The notes: generated by a model not told the origin, from the sequence alone. Shown: positions 1 through 6,915, counted from the stretch's first letter. The stretch: DNA of 8,411 bases from an uncultured Prevotellaceae bacterium (GCA_945486445.1 CALYTD010000037.1:1-8411), one strand, 5' to 3'. Made by a program: numbers and translations.

Positions 1-208
1 GGAATACGTCCACCTGTCGTCCGTCATCGCGACAAACCCCACCACCATCAGTAGCATACCACAGAAAGCCCTCACTGTCCTGCATGACATATAAAATTTT
101 ATGTGGCGAGAGTTGTTCGCGATTGGGCAATGACAGCCTATGCGCCCTAAGTGTAAAATAGGGCCACAGGAGTGAAAATAGCAGGATTATGGTGTATTTT
201 TGTATCAT
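1..208 (-). CDS. Two-component-type propeller sensor/regulator, N-terminal fragment (runs off left edge)
   Basis: Translating the minus strand from the ATG at 208 gives 69 residues with no stop before the window edge; an in-frame TGA lies three codons upstream, so this is the first possible ATG. Residues 1-23 form a signal peptide or membrane anchor (MIQKYTIILLFSLLW, then YFTLRA). The following LSPHKILYVMQDSEGFLWYA and TDGGGVCRDDG match the first repeat of the two-component regulator propeller family (Reg_prop), whose hallmark is xxDSxGFLWxxTxxG. Full-length members are usually periplasmic beta-propeller sensors joined to a histidine kinase and often an AraC-type regulator (hybrid two-component systems), which switch on polysaccharide-utilisation genes when they bind oligosaccharide. 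The kinase and regulator parts lie outside the window, so the exact architecture is unknown. It is divergent from the GH43 gene, which is its likely target. Confidence 0.82.
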   Translation of the reverse strand, partial: MIQKYTIILLFSLLWPYFTLRAHRLSLPNREQLSPHKILYVMQDSEGFLWYATDGGGVCRDDGRQVDVF

Positions 209-225
209 TCTATGTCAAGATTGTG

Positions 226-233
226 CAAAGTTA
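226..233 (-). promoter_or_regulatory. Putative -7 box of the propeller sensor gene
   Basis: On the minus strand this reads TAACTTTG, a perfect match to the Bacteroidetes -7 consensus TAnnTTTG, 17 bases before the ATG at 208. No TTTG-like -33 element is visible 19-21 bases further upstream. The box overlaps the left copy of the 9-bp direct repeat in this gap, so a protein bound there could block the promoter. Confidence 0.55.
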
Positions 234-257
234 CATAATTTTAAGGTGAAGTTACAT
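228..257. repeat. 9-bp direct repeat, 21-bp spacing, in divergent promoter region (candidate operator)
   Basis: AAGTTACAT occurs at 228-236 and again at 249-257, in the same orientation and 21 bases apart start to start, about two helical turns. With flanks, the copies read GTGCAAAGTTACATA and GTGAAGTTACATC. The pair sits in the 114-base gap between the sensor gene and the GH43 gene, roughly 30 to 60 bases upstream of the GH43 -7 box. AraC-type regulators commonly bind paired direct repeats on one face of the helix. That this is the site for the neighbouring sensor is an inference. Confidence 0.45.
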
Positions 258-286
258 CAGTGAAAAACACTTTTAAGTTGTTTTAG

Positions 287-294
287 TACTTTTG
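287..294 (+). promoter_or_regulatory. Putative -7 box of the GH43 gene
   Basis: TACTTTTG matches TAnnTTTG and ends 28 bases before the ATG at 323, leaving a short A-rich leader. No TTTG-like -33 element lies 19-21 bases upstream. A promoter lacking that element would fit one that depends on an activator bound to the direct repeat upstream. Confidence 0.55.
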
Positions 295-322
295 CAATCA
301 GAAATCAACAAGATAAAGAATC

Positions 323-2872
323 ATGAAACAACTACTGACAATTCTGTTAGCCCTGACTGCAGTCATAAACTGTAAGGCAGGTGAAACCGAGACACCCGTA
401 ATTAACAATGACACATTCTGGAAAACCACTTCTGGCAGTTACATTTACAGTCAGGGAGGCGGTATCTTCCGTTTTCCTGATGCACATGGTGTGGAGCACT
501 ATTACTGGTATGGCGTAAAATATCAGGAGGCCGTTGATTATTGCCCAGACGCTTTGGCGGGAAGCAAGAGCAATATCACTAATTTCCTATCGGTCACATG
601 CTATCAGAGCGATGACCTTGTAAACTGGACTTTCGTTAATGATGTGCTGACCCCTGCTTCGGCAGGCTGGGCCTACTGGGTGGGGCGCCTTGGTGTAGCA
701 TACATTGAGGAGACAAAGCAATATGCACTGCTGTTGCAGTTTAACGACAATGTCTTGGTAGCCACTTGCGATACGCCCACTGGCAACTTCCAACGCCATA
801 ACCAGATTGACATGAGTAACATCATAGGCACGCCCAATACCGGTGACCAGACAGTCTTCACTGATCCTGACACGGGCAAATCATACCTGTGCTACAGCTA
901 CGGCAAAGGGCGCGGACGCATCTATATTTCAGAAATCGGTGTCTGTGCCGATGGCAAGATTGGTCTGAAAGACTGTCATCAGATATACAAAGGTTCAGGG
1001 CGTGAGGGTGACTGCATGTTCAAGTACAAAGGGAAATACTATGTCTGCGCCAGCGACCTCTACGGATGGAACGCATCAAACGTATATTATCTTGAAGCCT
1101 CAAATATCTATGGTCCTTATACACCTACAAACCAGATGCAGGTGATGCCCGGTTCGGGAGATGATTACGGACATGTTACGCAGACAGGGTTCTTCTATAC
1201 GGTCCGTGGTTCAAAACAGGAGACAGTCATCTATTGCGGTGACCGCTGGGCAGGCTTCGCCGGTAACGGCAATGGGTTTAACCAGTGGTGTCCACTGTCA
1301 TTTGTCAACGACAAGCCTTATTTTAACTCACTCAGCCAATGGCATCTTGACGCAGAGACGGGAGAATGGTGGGTAGGCAAGGACAACAACTATGTAAAAA
1401 ACTTTAGTTTCGATGCCGACCGCGTAAACATTCCCAGTTCCAACAAACCTTCACAAGCATTTCTACGCGGATGGACCACGGAAGTAAAGAAAGGCAACAA
1501 GGTAGTCATTGGCGATGCGAACTCGCCAGTACTCAATGGTAAGAATTCTACTACTGACCGCACCGTCGTAATGGGGAACTACTGTCTGAGCATCACAGAC
1601 AAGGTAGATTTCCAACGCAAGGTATATCAGAAAATTTCCTCCACTGCCTATGTGCAGTTGCCCGATGGGCACTACACGCTGACAGCATACTTCAAGGCGG
1701 GCAGTCCATTCAACGAACTCTATATGTACGCGACAAGCGGCGGTAGAACTTTCAAGACCTACATTACCGACACTGACAACCAATGGCATCAATACGCTGT
1801 CAGCGACGTGGTCATCGAGGGCGGTACTGTCGAGGTCGGATTCTATGCCGATGGTATGGCTGATGCATGGTGTCACATTGACGATGTGGCCTTGGTAATG
1901 AATGACGCCACAAGCGATGATGTTGATATACCCATTGAGTTGAAAACTGTTCCCATGTCGGAAAATGTTTCCTATATGGATGGTTCCATGAGTTTCATCT
2001 TCAATCAGAACATCAAATATACAGGAGGTGTTAGCATCACCGGAGACAATTTCGAGCGTATCACAAACGTCACTACCGCCGGTGCAGCGCTTACCGTTGC
2101 CTACGAGGGGCTTGATGTCAATACAAATTATACTATAACGTTCCCTAAGGGGTCAGTTGTCAGCATGCACAACGACAAGGTTTTGGAGGAGACCATACGC
2201 TTCAACTTTTCCACTTGCGACTTCGGACAGCTTGACAACATCAGAGACACGCATAAGGGCAGAGCGACTTCACTGCCCGTCAATTTCAAGCCTTTCGATG
2301 TTATAGGGCTTCTCGAACGTGAAAACGGCACCATTCAGGAAAGCAACAATGAGCACCCGCACTGGGTACAGGTGTCAGGCGAAAAGACTGCCGACAAAGC
2401 CGTCTTCACCAAGACTTCCGACAAAATCATGACTTTCTATCAGACAGTGTCACCTGCCATGCGTCTAAAAGCCGCCTACAGCGGTAGCGGCTATGTTGAA
2501 TTCAAGATTCAGGAAACGCGCAATGCTGATGTAACTCCTGGCTGGCGCACCATCCGTGTGCTACGTGCCGAGGACTTCCCGTTCGATGATGTCATTCCAC
2601 TCAACAGAGAGTCGCGCTTCCTCAAACTCACTGCCACAGCCCTTTCAGGCAATATAACCGTCAGCGAATTCCTTGTTGCCGATGCCGACGGCAATGGATT
2701 GGGCGAGGACATCAACACATCCGTCAAAGGCATAGCCCCAGACAAAATCGTTCATACAGAGTATTTCAGTCTCTCTGGCAAGCGTATTAAAACTCCCACG
2801 CAGGGTATCTGCCTGATGCGCATGATGAGAAGCGACGGTACGGTCTCCATCAAGAAGGTCATTCAAGAATAG
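323..2872 (+). CDS. Secreted multidomain glycoside hydrolase, family 43
   Basis: 849 residues; predicted to be exported and to hydrolyse a plant-type or host glycan, substrate not determinable. Residues 1-20 are a signal peptide, probably cut after CKA; C17 follows Asn, so a lipoprotein anchor is unlikely. Residues about 31-355 carry the five-bladed GH43 propeller: GGGIFRF (45-51), YYWYG (60-64), CYQSDDLVNW (93-102), GDQTVFTDPDTGKSYL (174-189), REGDCMFKYKGKYY (227-240, with E228 the likely acid), TQTGFFY (286-292) and CGDRW (305-309). This pattern resembles the subfamily 24/34 branch, including exo-beta-1,3-galactanases, more than classical arabinofuranosidases or xylosidases. Residues about 380-527 look like a carbohydrate-binding beta-sandwich, about 538-632 like a Big_5-type Ig domain, and about 655-790 like an unassigned beta-rich module. 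Residues 811-849 (YFSLSGKRIKTPTQGI, ending KKVI) resemble a Bacteroidetes C-terminal sorting tail. Family assignment is firm; substrate and subfamily are not. Confidence 0.88.
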   Translation: MKQLLTILLALTAVINCKAGETETPVINNDTFWKTTSGSYIYSQGGGIFRFPDAHGVEHYYWYGVKYQEAVDYCPDALAGSKSNITNFLSVTCYQSDDLVNWTFVNDVLTPASAGWAYWVGRLGVAYIEETKQYALLLQFNDNVLVATCDTPTGNFQRHNQIDMSNIIGTPNTGDQTVFTDPDTGKSYLCYSYGKGRGRIYISEIGVCADGKIGLKDCHQIYKGSGREGDCMFKYKGKYYVCASDLYGWNASNVYYLEASNIYGPYTPTNQMQVMPGSGDDYGHVTQTGFFYTVRGSKQETVIYCGDRWAGFAGNGNGFNQWCPLSFVNDKPYFNSLSQWHLDAETGEWWVGKDNNYVKNFSFDADRVNIPSSNKPSQAFLRGWTTEVKKGNKVVIGDANSPVLNGKNSTTDRTVVMGNYCLSITDKVDFQRKVYQKISSTAYVQLPDGHYTLTAYFKAGSPFNELYMYATSGGRTFKTYITDTDNQWHQYAVSDVVIEGGTVEVGFYADGMADAWCHIDDVALVMNDATSDDVDIPIELKTVPMSENVSYMDGSMSFIFNQNIKYTGGVSITGDNFERITNVTTAGAALTVAYEGLDVNTNYTITFPKGSVVSMHNDKVLEETIRFNFSTCDFGQLDNIRDTHKGRATSLPVNFKPFDVIGLLERENGTIQESNNEHPHWVQVSGEKTADKAVFTKTSDKIMTFYQTVSPAMRLKAAYSGSGYVEFKIQETRNADVTPGWRTIRVLRAEDFPFDDVIPLNRESRFLKLTATALSGNITVSEFLVADADGNGLGEDINTSVKGIAPDKIVHTEYFSLSGKRIKTPTQGICLMRMMRSDGTVSIKKVIQE

Positions 2873-2953
2873 CCGACCTTGTATTTAACGGAAGTTTTGA
2901 GTGACACAGGGAATTCTCACGAATATAACACGGTAACGAATGTCCTTAACAAT

Positions 2954-2995
2954 AGGGGGCGGATTATGTCAAGGAGACACAATCCGCCTCCTTTT
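2954..2995 (+). terminator. Rho-independent terminator after the GH43 gene
   Basis: The left arm AGGGGGCGGATTATGTC pairs with the right arm GACACAATCCGCCTCCT across a 5-base loop (AAGGA). The stem is 17 positions long with one A-C mismatch and one G-U wobble, and the run TTTT lies at 2992-2995. It begins 82 bases after the GH43 stop codon and separates that unit from the next promoter at 3054. Between the stop codon and the hairpin I see nothing else of note. Confidence 0.85.
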
Positions 2996-3053
2996 CCGTA
3001 TGAATCTGGTATCACCTTTTCGAGCCTTTTTAACGTTTTATATGGCGGAAAAG

Positions 3054-3084
3054 TTTGTTGATTGACAAATGTTTTGTACTTTTG
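3054..3084 (+). promoter_or_regulatory. Bacteroidetes-type promoter for the DJ-1/ispD/recG unit
   Basis: TTTG at 3054-3057, a 19-base spacer, then TACTTTTG at 3077-3084 match the consensus TTTG-N19-21-TAnnTTTG. Transcription should start near 3089-3092, giving an A/C-rich leader of about 50 bases before the ATG at 3138. A perfect palindrome sits directly on the expected start point. Confidence 0.8.
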
Positions 3085-3085
3085 C

Positions 3086-3101
3086 AATGCAAATTTGCAT
3101 T
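3086..3101. promoter_or_regulatory. Perfect 16-bp palindrome on the transcription start (candidate operator)
   Basis: AATGCAAATTTGCATT equals its own reverse complement and begins two bases after the -7 box. TTTGCA half-sites lie at 3081-3086 (within the -7 box), inverted at 3088-3093, and again at 3094-3099, so three alternating half-sites abut each other. A protein bound here would cover the start point. The identity of any such protein is unknown. Confidence 0.5.
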
Positions 3102-3137
3102 AATTCCATCAAACAAACAAATAAAACAACAAGAATT

Positions 3138-3710
3138 ATGGCTAAGGTATATCAGTTTATGGCCGACGGCACAGAGGAGGTAGAGGCTCTCACCACTATT
3201 GACGTGCTGCGTCGTGGCGGTGTGGAGGCACTTATGGTGAGTATAACGGGCTCTGAATACATCACGTCCTCTCATGGCATAGAGATAAAGTGTGACATGA
3301 CGATAGAGGAGGCTGACCTCAGCGATGCCGACTTCCTGCTGCTTCCAGGCGGTCTTCCCGGCTCTACCAACCTGTTGGAGCATGAAGGTGTGCGTGAGGC
3401 ATTGATGAAACAGGCTGCTGACGGTGGGTGCATCGGCGCGATATGCGCCGCTCCCATGGTGTTAGGTGACCTCGGACTGCTCCGCGGCAAGCGTGCCACG
3501 TGCTATCCGGGATTTGAGAAATACATGGACGGGGCGGATTATACGGAGGACATTTTCACCGTTGACGGCAACGTGATAACGGGTTGTGGTCCTGCGGCAA
3601 CGTTGCCTTATGCCTACGCCATACTTGAGATGCTGACTGACAAGGATACTGCTGACGGCCTGAGAGAGGGCATGATGTTCAACAGGCTTATGTCAAAGAT
3701 TGGCAAGTAG
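3138..3710 (+). CDS. DJ-1/PfpI (YajL/ThiJ-like) family protein
   Basis: 190 residues from ATG 3138, the usual length for this family. An in-frame ATG exists at 3069, but it lies inside the promoter and upstream of the expected transcript start, so 3138 is the better start. The family fold is a flavodoxin-like alpha/beta sandwich. Conserved features are [10 protein letters not shown] near the N-terminus (E16 corresponds to human DJ-1 E18), [13 protein letters not shown] (67-79), and the nucleophile elbow [10 protein letters not shown] with C103 (human DJ-1 C106). Relatives are cytoplasmic proteins linked to oxidative and carbonyl stress, with debated glyoxalase, deglycase or chaperone activity; older databases call them thiazole biosynthesis ThiJ, which is misleading. 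It is first gene of a likely unit with ispD 32 bases downstream. The exact activity cannot be read from sequence. Confidence 0.9.
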   Translation: MAKVYQFMADGTEEVEALTTIDVLRRGGVEALMVSITGSEYITSSHGIEIKCDMTIEEADLSDADFLLLPGGLPGSTNLLEHEGVREALMKQAADGGCIGAICAAPMVLGDLGLLRGKRATCYPGFEKYMDGADYTEDIFTVDGNVITGCGPAATLPYAYAILEMLTDKDTADGLREGMMFNRLMSKIGK

Positions 3711-3742
3711 GACTACCAACAAACCGCAAAACTATTCTCCCA

Positions 3743-4411
3743 ATGGACTACGTAATAATCGTTGCAGGCGGAAAGGGACTGCGCATGGGTGGTGATATAC
3801 CCAAACAGTTCTTGCCCGTCAATGGCAAACCCGTGCTGATGCGCACCATAGAGCGCTTTAGGGACTACTCCCCTGACTTGGGCATAATACTTGTCTTGCC
3901 CAGGGCACAGCAGGAATACTGGCGTGAACTGTGCCGTGAACACGGTTTTCAAGCCGCATACACCATAGCCGACGGTGGGGAAACACGCTTCCACTCTGTT
4001 CGGAACGGGCTAAGCCTTATCCCAGACAGTGAGCAGGGGGTGGTGGGAGTGCACGACGGTGTGCGCCCCTTTGTCAGTACGGAGGTGATAGACCGTTGCT
4101 ATGAAGCAGCCCGAAGGTCGGGGGCGGCGATACCCGTGACACCGGTGGTAGAGACACTACGTTACGTTGCCGGCAGCGAAGTGGGGAGGAATGTGGTGCG
4201 CAGCGACTACCGGCTTGTGCAGACGCCACAGACGTTTGACATTCAACTGCTGAAAAGGGCATACGCACAGGAATACACCGAGGCGTTCACTGACGACGCA
4301 TCGGTGGTGGAAGCCGTGGGTGTAAGTGTGGAAATGGTGGAGGGAAACAGGGAGAACATTAAGATAACCACGCCATTTGACATGACCGTGGCGGAGGCGT
4401 TGGCGGAGTAA
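3743..4411 (+). CDS. ispD: 2-C-methyl-D-erythritol 4-phosphate cytidylyltransferase
   Basis: 222 residues, full length for IspD. It transfers CMP from CTP to 2-C-methyl-D-erythritol 4-phosphate, the third step of the non-mevalonate (MEP) isoprenoid pathway in the cytoplasm. Visible motifs in order are the nucleotide loop AGGKGLRMG (8-16, with R14), PKQ (20-22, with K21), GGETRFHSV (78-86), VHDGVRP (103-109, with D105), TPQTF (161-165), TDDAS (183-187) and ENIKITTP (204-211, with K207). R14, K21 and K207 match the catalytic Arg and Lys residues known from the E. coli enzyme. The spacing of 32 bases to the upstream gene, with no visible promoter or terminator between, suggests co-transcription. 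Isoleucine is mostly encoded by ATA, as in the flanking housekeeping genes. Confidence 0.96.
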   Translation: MDYVIIVAGGKGLRMGGDIPKQFLPVNGKPVLMRTIERFRDYSPDLGIILVLPRAQQEYWRELCREHGFQAAYTIADGGETRFHSVRNGLSLIPDSEQGVVGVHDGVRPFVSTEVIDRCYEAARRSGAAIPVTPVVETLRYVAGSEVGRNVVRSDYRLVQTPQTFDIQLLKRAYAQEYTEAFTDDASVVEAVGVSVEMVEGNRENIKITTPFDMTVAEALAE

Positions 4412-4478
4412 CACCAGCCGTACACTGACGCAGCGCAACACGGTTGCACACAAACCATATTCCCATCAGACAGTAATC

Positions 4479-4566
4479 AGGTGCTCATTACAATGTAAAT
4501 AGGTGCTCCTTACACGGCAATCAAGTGCTGATTACAGTGTAAGGAGGTGCTGATTACACGGCAGGC
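4479..4566. repeat. Four contiguous 22-bp tandem repeats between ispD and recG
   Basis: Units are 4479-4500, 4501-4522, 4523-4544 and 4545-4566, with no gaps. All begin with a conserved 14-base core close to AGGTGCTNATTACA. The last eight bases alternate: units 1 and 3 have NTGTAANN tails and units 2 and 4 have CGGCANNC tails, so the array may be two copies of a 44-bp dimer (17/22 and 18/22 identity between like units against 16/22 between adjacent ones). A degenerate fifth unit may precede it at 4457-4478. In units 1 and 3 the core and tail make an inverted repeat, TTACA-N-TGTAA. It ends 35 bases before the recG start. No promoter is visible in the 190-base gap. Function unknown. Confidence 0.85.
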
Positions 4567-4573
4567 AGCCTGC
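4561..4573. repeat. Short inverted repeat before recG
   Basis: GCAGGC-A-GCCTGC is a perfect 6-bp inverted repeat around one central base, overlapping the end of the tandem array and lying 28 bases upstream of the recG start. The spacer is too short for a simple full hairpin in RNA, so if functional it is more likely a DNA site. It may also be chance. Confidence 0.4.
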
Positions 4574-4601
4574 ACTCACCGAAACAAGGCATACAAACCA
4601 G

Positions 4602-6698
4602 ATGGCCGACATACTCGAACAGGACATAAAATACCTCACAGGCGTAGGGCCGCAGAGGCAGCAGATACTCAACAAGGAGTTGGGAATACACTGCCTCGGC
4701 GACCTGCTTGAGTATTATCCGTACAAATATGTTGACCGCAGCAAGGTCTATTCCATCAATGAACTGACCTCAGACATGCCCTTTGTGCAGATAAAAGGGC
4801 GGGTGCTGTCGTACGAAACGTTCGACATGGGCATAAAGAAAAAACGCCTTGTTGGGCACTTCTCTGACGGGACGGGGGTGATAGACCTTGTCTGGTTCAG
4901 CGGTAGCAAGTACGTTATAAGCAATTATAAGGTAGGAAAAGAGTACATAGTGTTTGGCAAGCCCACCGTGTTCAACTACCGTATGCAAATAACCCACCCC
5001 GACATTGACGATGCCTCAACGCTGACATTGAACGACATGGGTATGCAACCCTATTATGTCACCACCGAGAAGATGAAGAAAGCGGGCATCACGTCGCGCA
5101 CGCTGGAACGCATAACAAAGGCTATGCTGCAAAAACTTCCGCCGTTAAAAGAAACCTTGCCCGACTATATCACACGCCCCTTACACCTCATAAGCCGTGA
5201 CGAAGCAATGCGGTTAGTGCATTATCCCAAGTCACAGCACGACATGCAGAAGGCAAGAGAGAGACTGAAATTTGAAGAACTGTTCTACGTACAACTGAAC
5301 ATACTACGCTATGCCGCCAACAACCGCCGCAAATACCGGGGCTACGTGTTGCCGAAAGTGGGAAAGGCCTTCCGGGATTTCTATGAAAACAACCTGAATT
5401 TTGAACTCACTGGCGCACAGAAACGCGTGATGCACGAGATACAGCGTGACATGAACACAGGGCGACAGATGAACCGTCTGGTGCAGGGCGATGTAGGTTC
5501 AGGCAAGACACTGGTGGCACTGATGGCCATGCTTATAGCCGTTGACAACGGATTCCAGGCCGTGATGATGGCTCCAACAGAGATACTCGCCGAGCAACAC
5601 CTTGCCACTATACAGGAATTTATGCAGGGATTGGACGTGAGAGTAGAACTGCTTACAGGCATGGTAAAAGGCAAACGCCGCAAGGGAGTGCTCGAAGGAC
5701 TGGCCAACGGAGATGTAAAAATACTGGTAGGCACGCACGCCGTGATAGAAGAAACAGTGCAGTTCAGCAACCTTGGACTCGCGGTGGTAGATGAACAGCA
5801 CCGTTTCGGCGTGGCGCAGAGGGCGAAGTTATGGGCGAAGAACGACAATCCGCCACACATACTGGTGATGACCGCAACACCAATACCACGCACCCTCGCC
5901 ATGACAATATACGGAGACCTTGACGTAAGCGTCATAGACGAACTGCCACCAGGACGTAAACCCATACAGACACTGCACAAATACGACAACCAAAAAGCGA
6001 GCCTTTACAAAGGCATCAGGAGCGAAGTGGCGAAGGGACGGCAGGTGTATGTGGTCTATCCACTGATTACCGAAAGCGAGAAAATGGACCTGCAAAACCT
6101 TGAAGACGGCTTCAAACACCTACAAGAAGTATTCCCCGACTACCGCATGAGCAAGGTACACGGACGCATGAAGGCAGCAGAAAAAGAGGAAGAGATGCGA
6201 CGCTTCGCCAGCGGGGAGACCCAAATGCTCGTGGCAACAACGGTGATAGAAGTAGGAGTGAACGTGCCTAACGCCAGCGTGATGGTCATAATGGAGGCGC
6301 AACGCTTCGGACTGTCACAGTTACACCAACTGCGTGGCAGGGTAGGAAGAGGCGCGGACCAGTCGTACTGCATACTCGTAAGCGGATATGAGATAAGCAC
6401 CGAAACAAGGAAACGCCTCGAAATAATGTGTGAAACCAACGATGGCTTCCGCATAGCAGAAGCAGATCTGAAACTGCGAGGGCCCGGTGACCTCGAGGGA
6501 ACACAGCAAAGCGGAATGGCATTTGACCTAAAAATAGCCGACATAGCACGCGACGGACAGATAGTTCAGATGGCAAGAGACGAGGCACAGAAGATTATTG
6601 ACAAAGACCCAGAGTGCAACTTGCCAGAACACGCAATGCTGTGGAACAGACTAAAAGAACTCCGCAAGAGCAACATTGACTGGGCGGCAATAAGCTGA
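4602..6698 (+). CDS. recG: ATP-dependent DNA helicase RecG
   Basis: 698 residues, the normal RecG length. RecG is a monomeric superfamily 2 translocase that binds stalled forks, D-loops and Holliday junctions and drives branch migration or fork reversal. The N-terminal part (about 1-150) holds the HhH-like YLTGVGPQR and the OB-fold wedge (VQIKGRVLS through VFGKPTVF). The helicase core follows: Walker A QGDVGSGKT (295-303), PTEILAEQH (325-333), DEQH box (397-400), TATPIPRT (424-431), VVYPLI (484-489), TTVIEVGVNVPNAS (546-559) and QLRGRVGRG (576-584). The translocation motif GPGDLEGTQQSG (627-638) is characteristic of RecG and separates it from PriA and UvrB relatives. All key motifs are intact. 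No promoter is visible upstream, so it is probably read from the promoter at 3054 through the tandem array. Confidence 0.97.
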   Translation: MADILEQDIKYLTGVGPQRQQILNKELGIHCLGDLLEYYPYKYVDRSKVYSINELTSDMPFVQIKGRVLSYETFDMGIKKKRLVGHFSDGTGVIDLVWFSGSKYVISNYKVGKEYIVFGKPTVFNYRMQITHPDIDDASTLTLNDMGMQPYYVTTEKMKKAGITSRTLERITKAMLQKLPPLKETLPDYITRPLHLISRDEAMRLVHYPKSQHDMQKARERLKFEELFYVQLNILRYAANNRRKYRGYVLPKVGKAFRDFYENNLNFELTGAQKRVMHEIQRDMNTGRQMNRLVQGDVGSGKTLVALMAMLIAVDNGFQAVMMAPTEILAEQHLATIQEFMQGLDVRVELLTGMVKGKRRKGVLEGLANGDVKILVGTHAVIEETVQFSNLGLAVVDEQHRFGVAQRAKLWAKNDNPPHILVMTATPIPRTLAMTIYGDLDVSVIDELPPGRKPIQTLHKYDNQKASLYKGIRSEVAKGRQVYVVYPLITESEKMDLQNLEDGFKHLQEVFPDYRMSKVHGRMKAAEKEEEMRRFASGETQMLVATTVIEVGVNVPNASVMVIMEAQRFGLSQLHQLRGRVGRGADQSYCILVSGYEISTETRKRLEIMCETNDGFRIAEADLKLRGPGDLEGTQQSGMAFDLKIADIARDGQIVQMARDEAQKIIDKDPECNLPEHAMLWNRLKELRKSNIDWAAIS

Positions 6699-6779
6699 CA
6701 GCGCCATACAACAGAACTACCACACGCTGCCAACATAACAATAAAGCCGTGGGGAATAGGCAGAAAAGACATTTTTTTC

Positions 6780-6810
6780 TTGGAAATATGAAAAACTATC
6801 ACTAAATTTG
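6780..6810 (+). promoter_or_regulatory. Bacteroidetes-type promoter for hflX
   Basis: TTG at 6780-6782, a 20-base spacer and TAAATTTG at 6803-6810 fit the TTTG-N19-21-TAnnTTTG consensus. The predicted transcript start near 6816 leaves a leader of about 100 bases before the ATG at 6916. That leader is A/C-rich, and I see no stable structure in it. Confidence 0.7.
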
Positions 6811-6915
6811 CAGGTTGAAGAGCACGGCAATACAACGTGAACAAAAAACAAAGAGTGAGAGAACAAGCAGCGGGGGAGACGTAATAACACCCTCAACCAC
6901 TACAAAACCAACAGA

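Noticed and set aside
323..385. Lipoprotein signal for the GH43 protein at C17
   Set aside because: The residue before Cys is Asn (AVINC), a poor lipobox; a standard signal peptide cut after CKA fits better, though a relaxed Bacteroidetes lipobox cannot be fully excluded.
1463..1876. 137-codon minus-strand open frame inside the GH43 gene
   Set aside because: It is antisense to a conserved coding region, with no promoter and no family features.
2879..3061. 60-codon plus-strand open frame starting at TTG after the GH43 gene
   Set aside because: It runs straight through the terminator hairpin and into the promoter of the next gene, has no recognisable protein features and starts with a non-ATG codon.
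3069..3137. N-terminal 23-residue extension of the DJ-1 family protein from ATG 3069
   Set aside because: The start lies between the -33 and -7 boxes, before the expected transcript start; family alignment begins at MAKVYQF, ATG 3138.
4479..4566. CRISPR-like array (conserved 14 bases plus variable 8 bases)
   Set aside because: The unit is only 22 bp, the variable part is far too short for a spacer, the tails alternate between two types, and no cas gene is nearby.
5381..5989. 202-codon minus-strand open frame inside recG
   Set aside because: It is fully antisense to the conserved helicase motifs and its translation is low-complexity Ser/Thr/Cys-rich, as expected of a shadow frame.
6744..6780. 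Terminator after recG using the T-run at 6772-6778
   Set aside because: Only a three-base GCC/GGC stem is visible before it, too weak to call; the T-run lies in the hflX promoter region.
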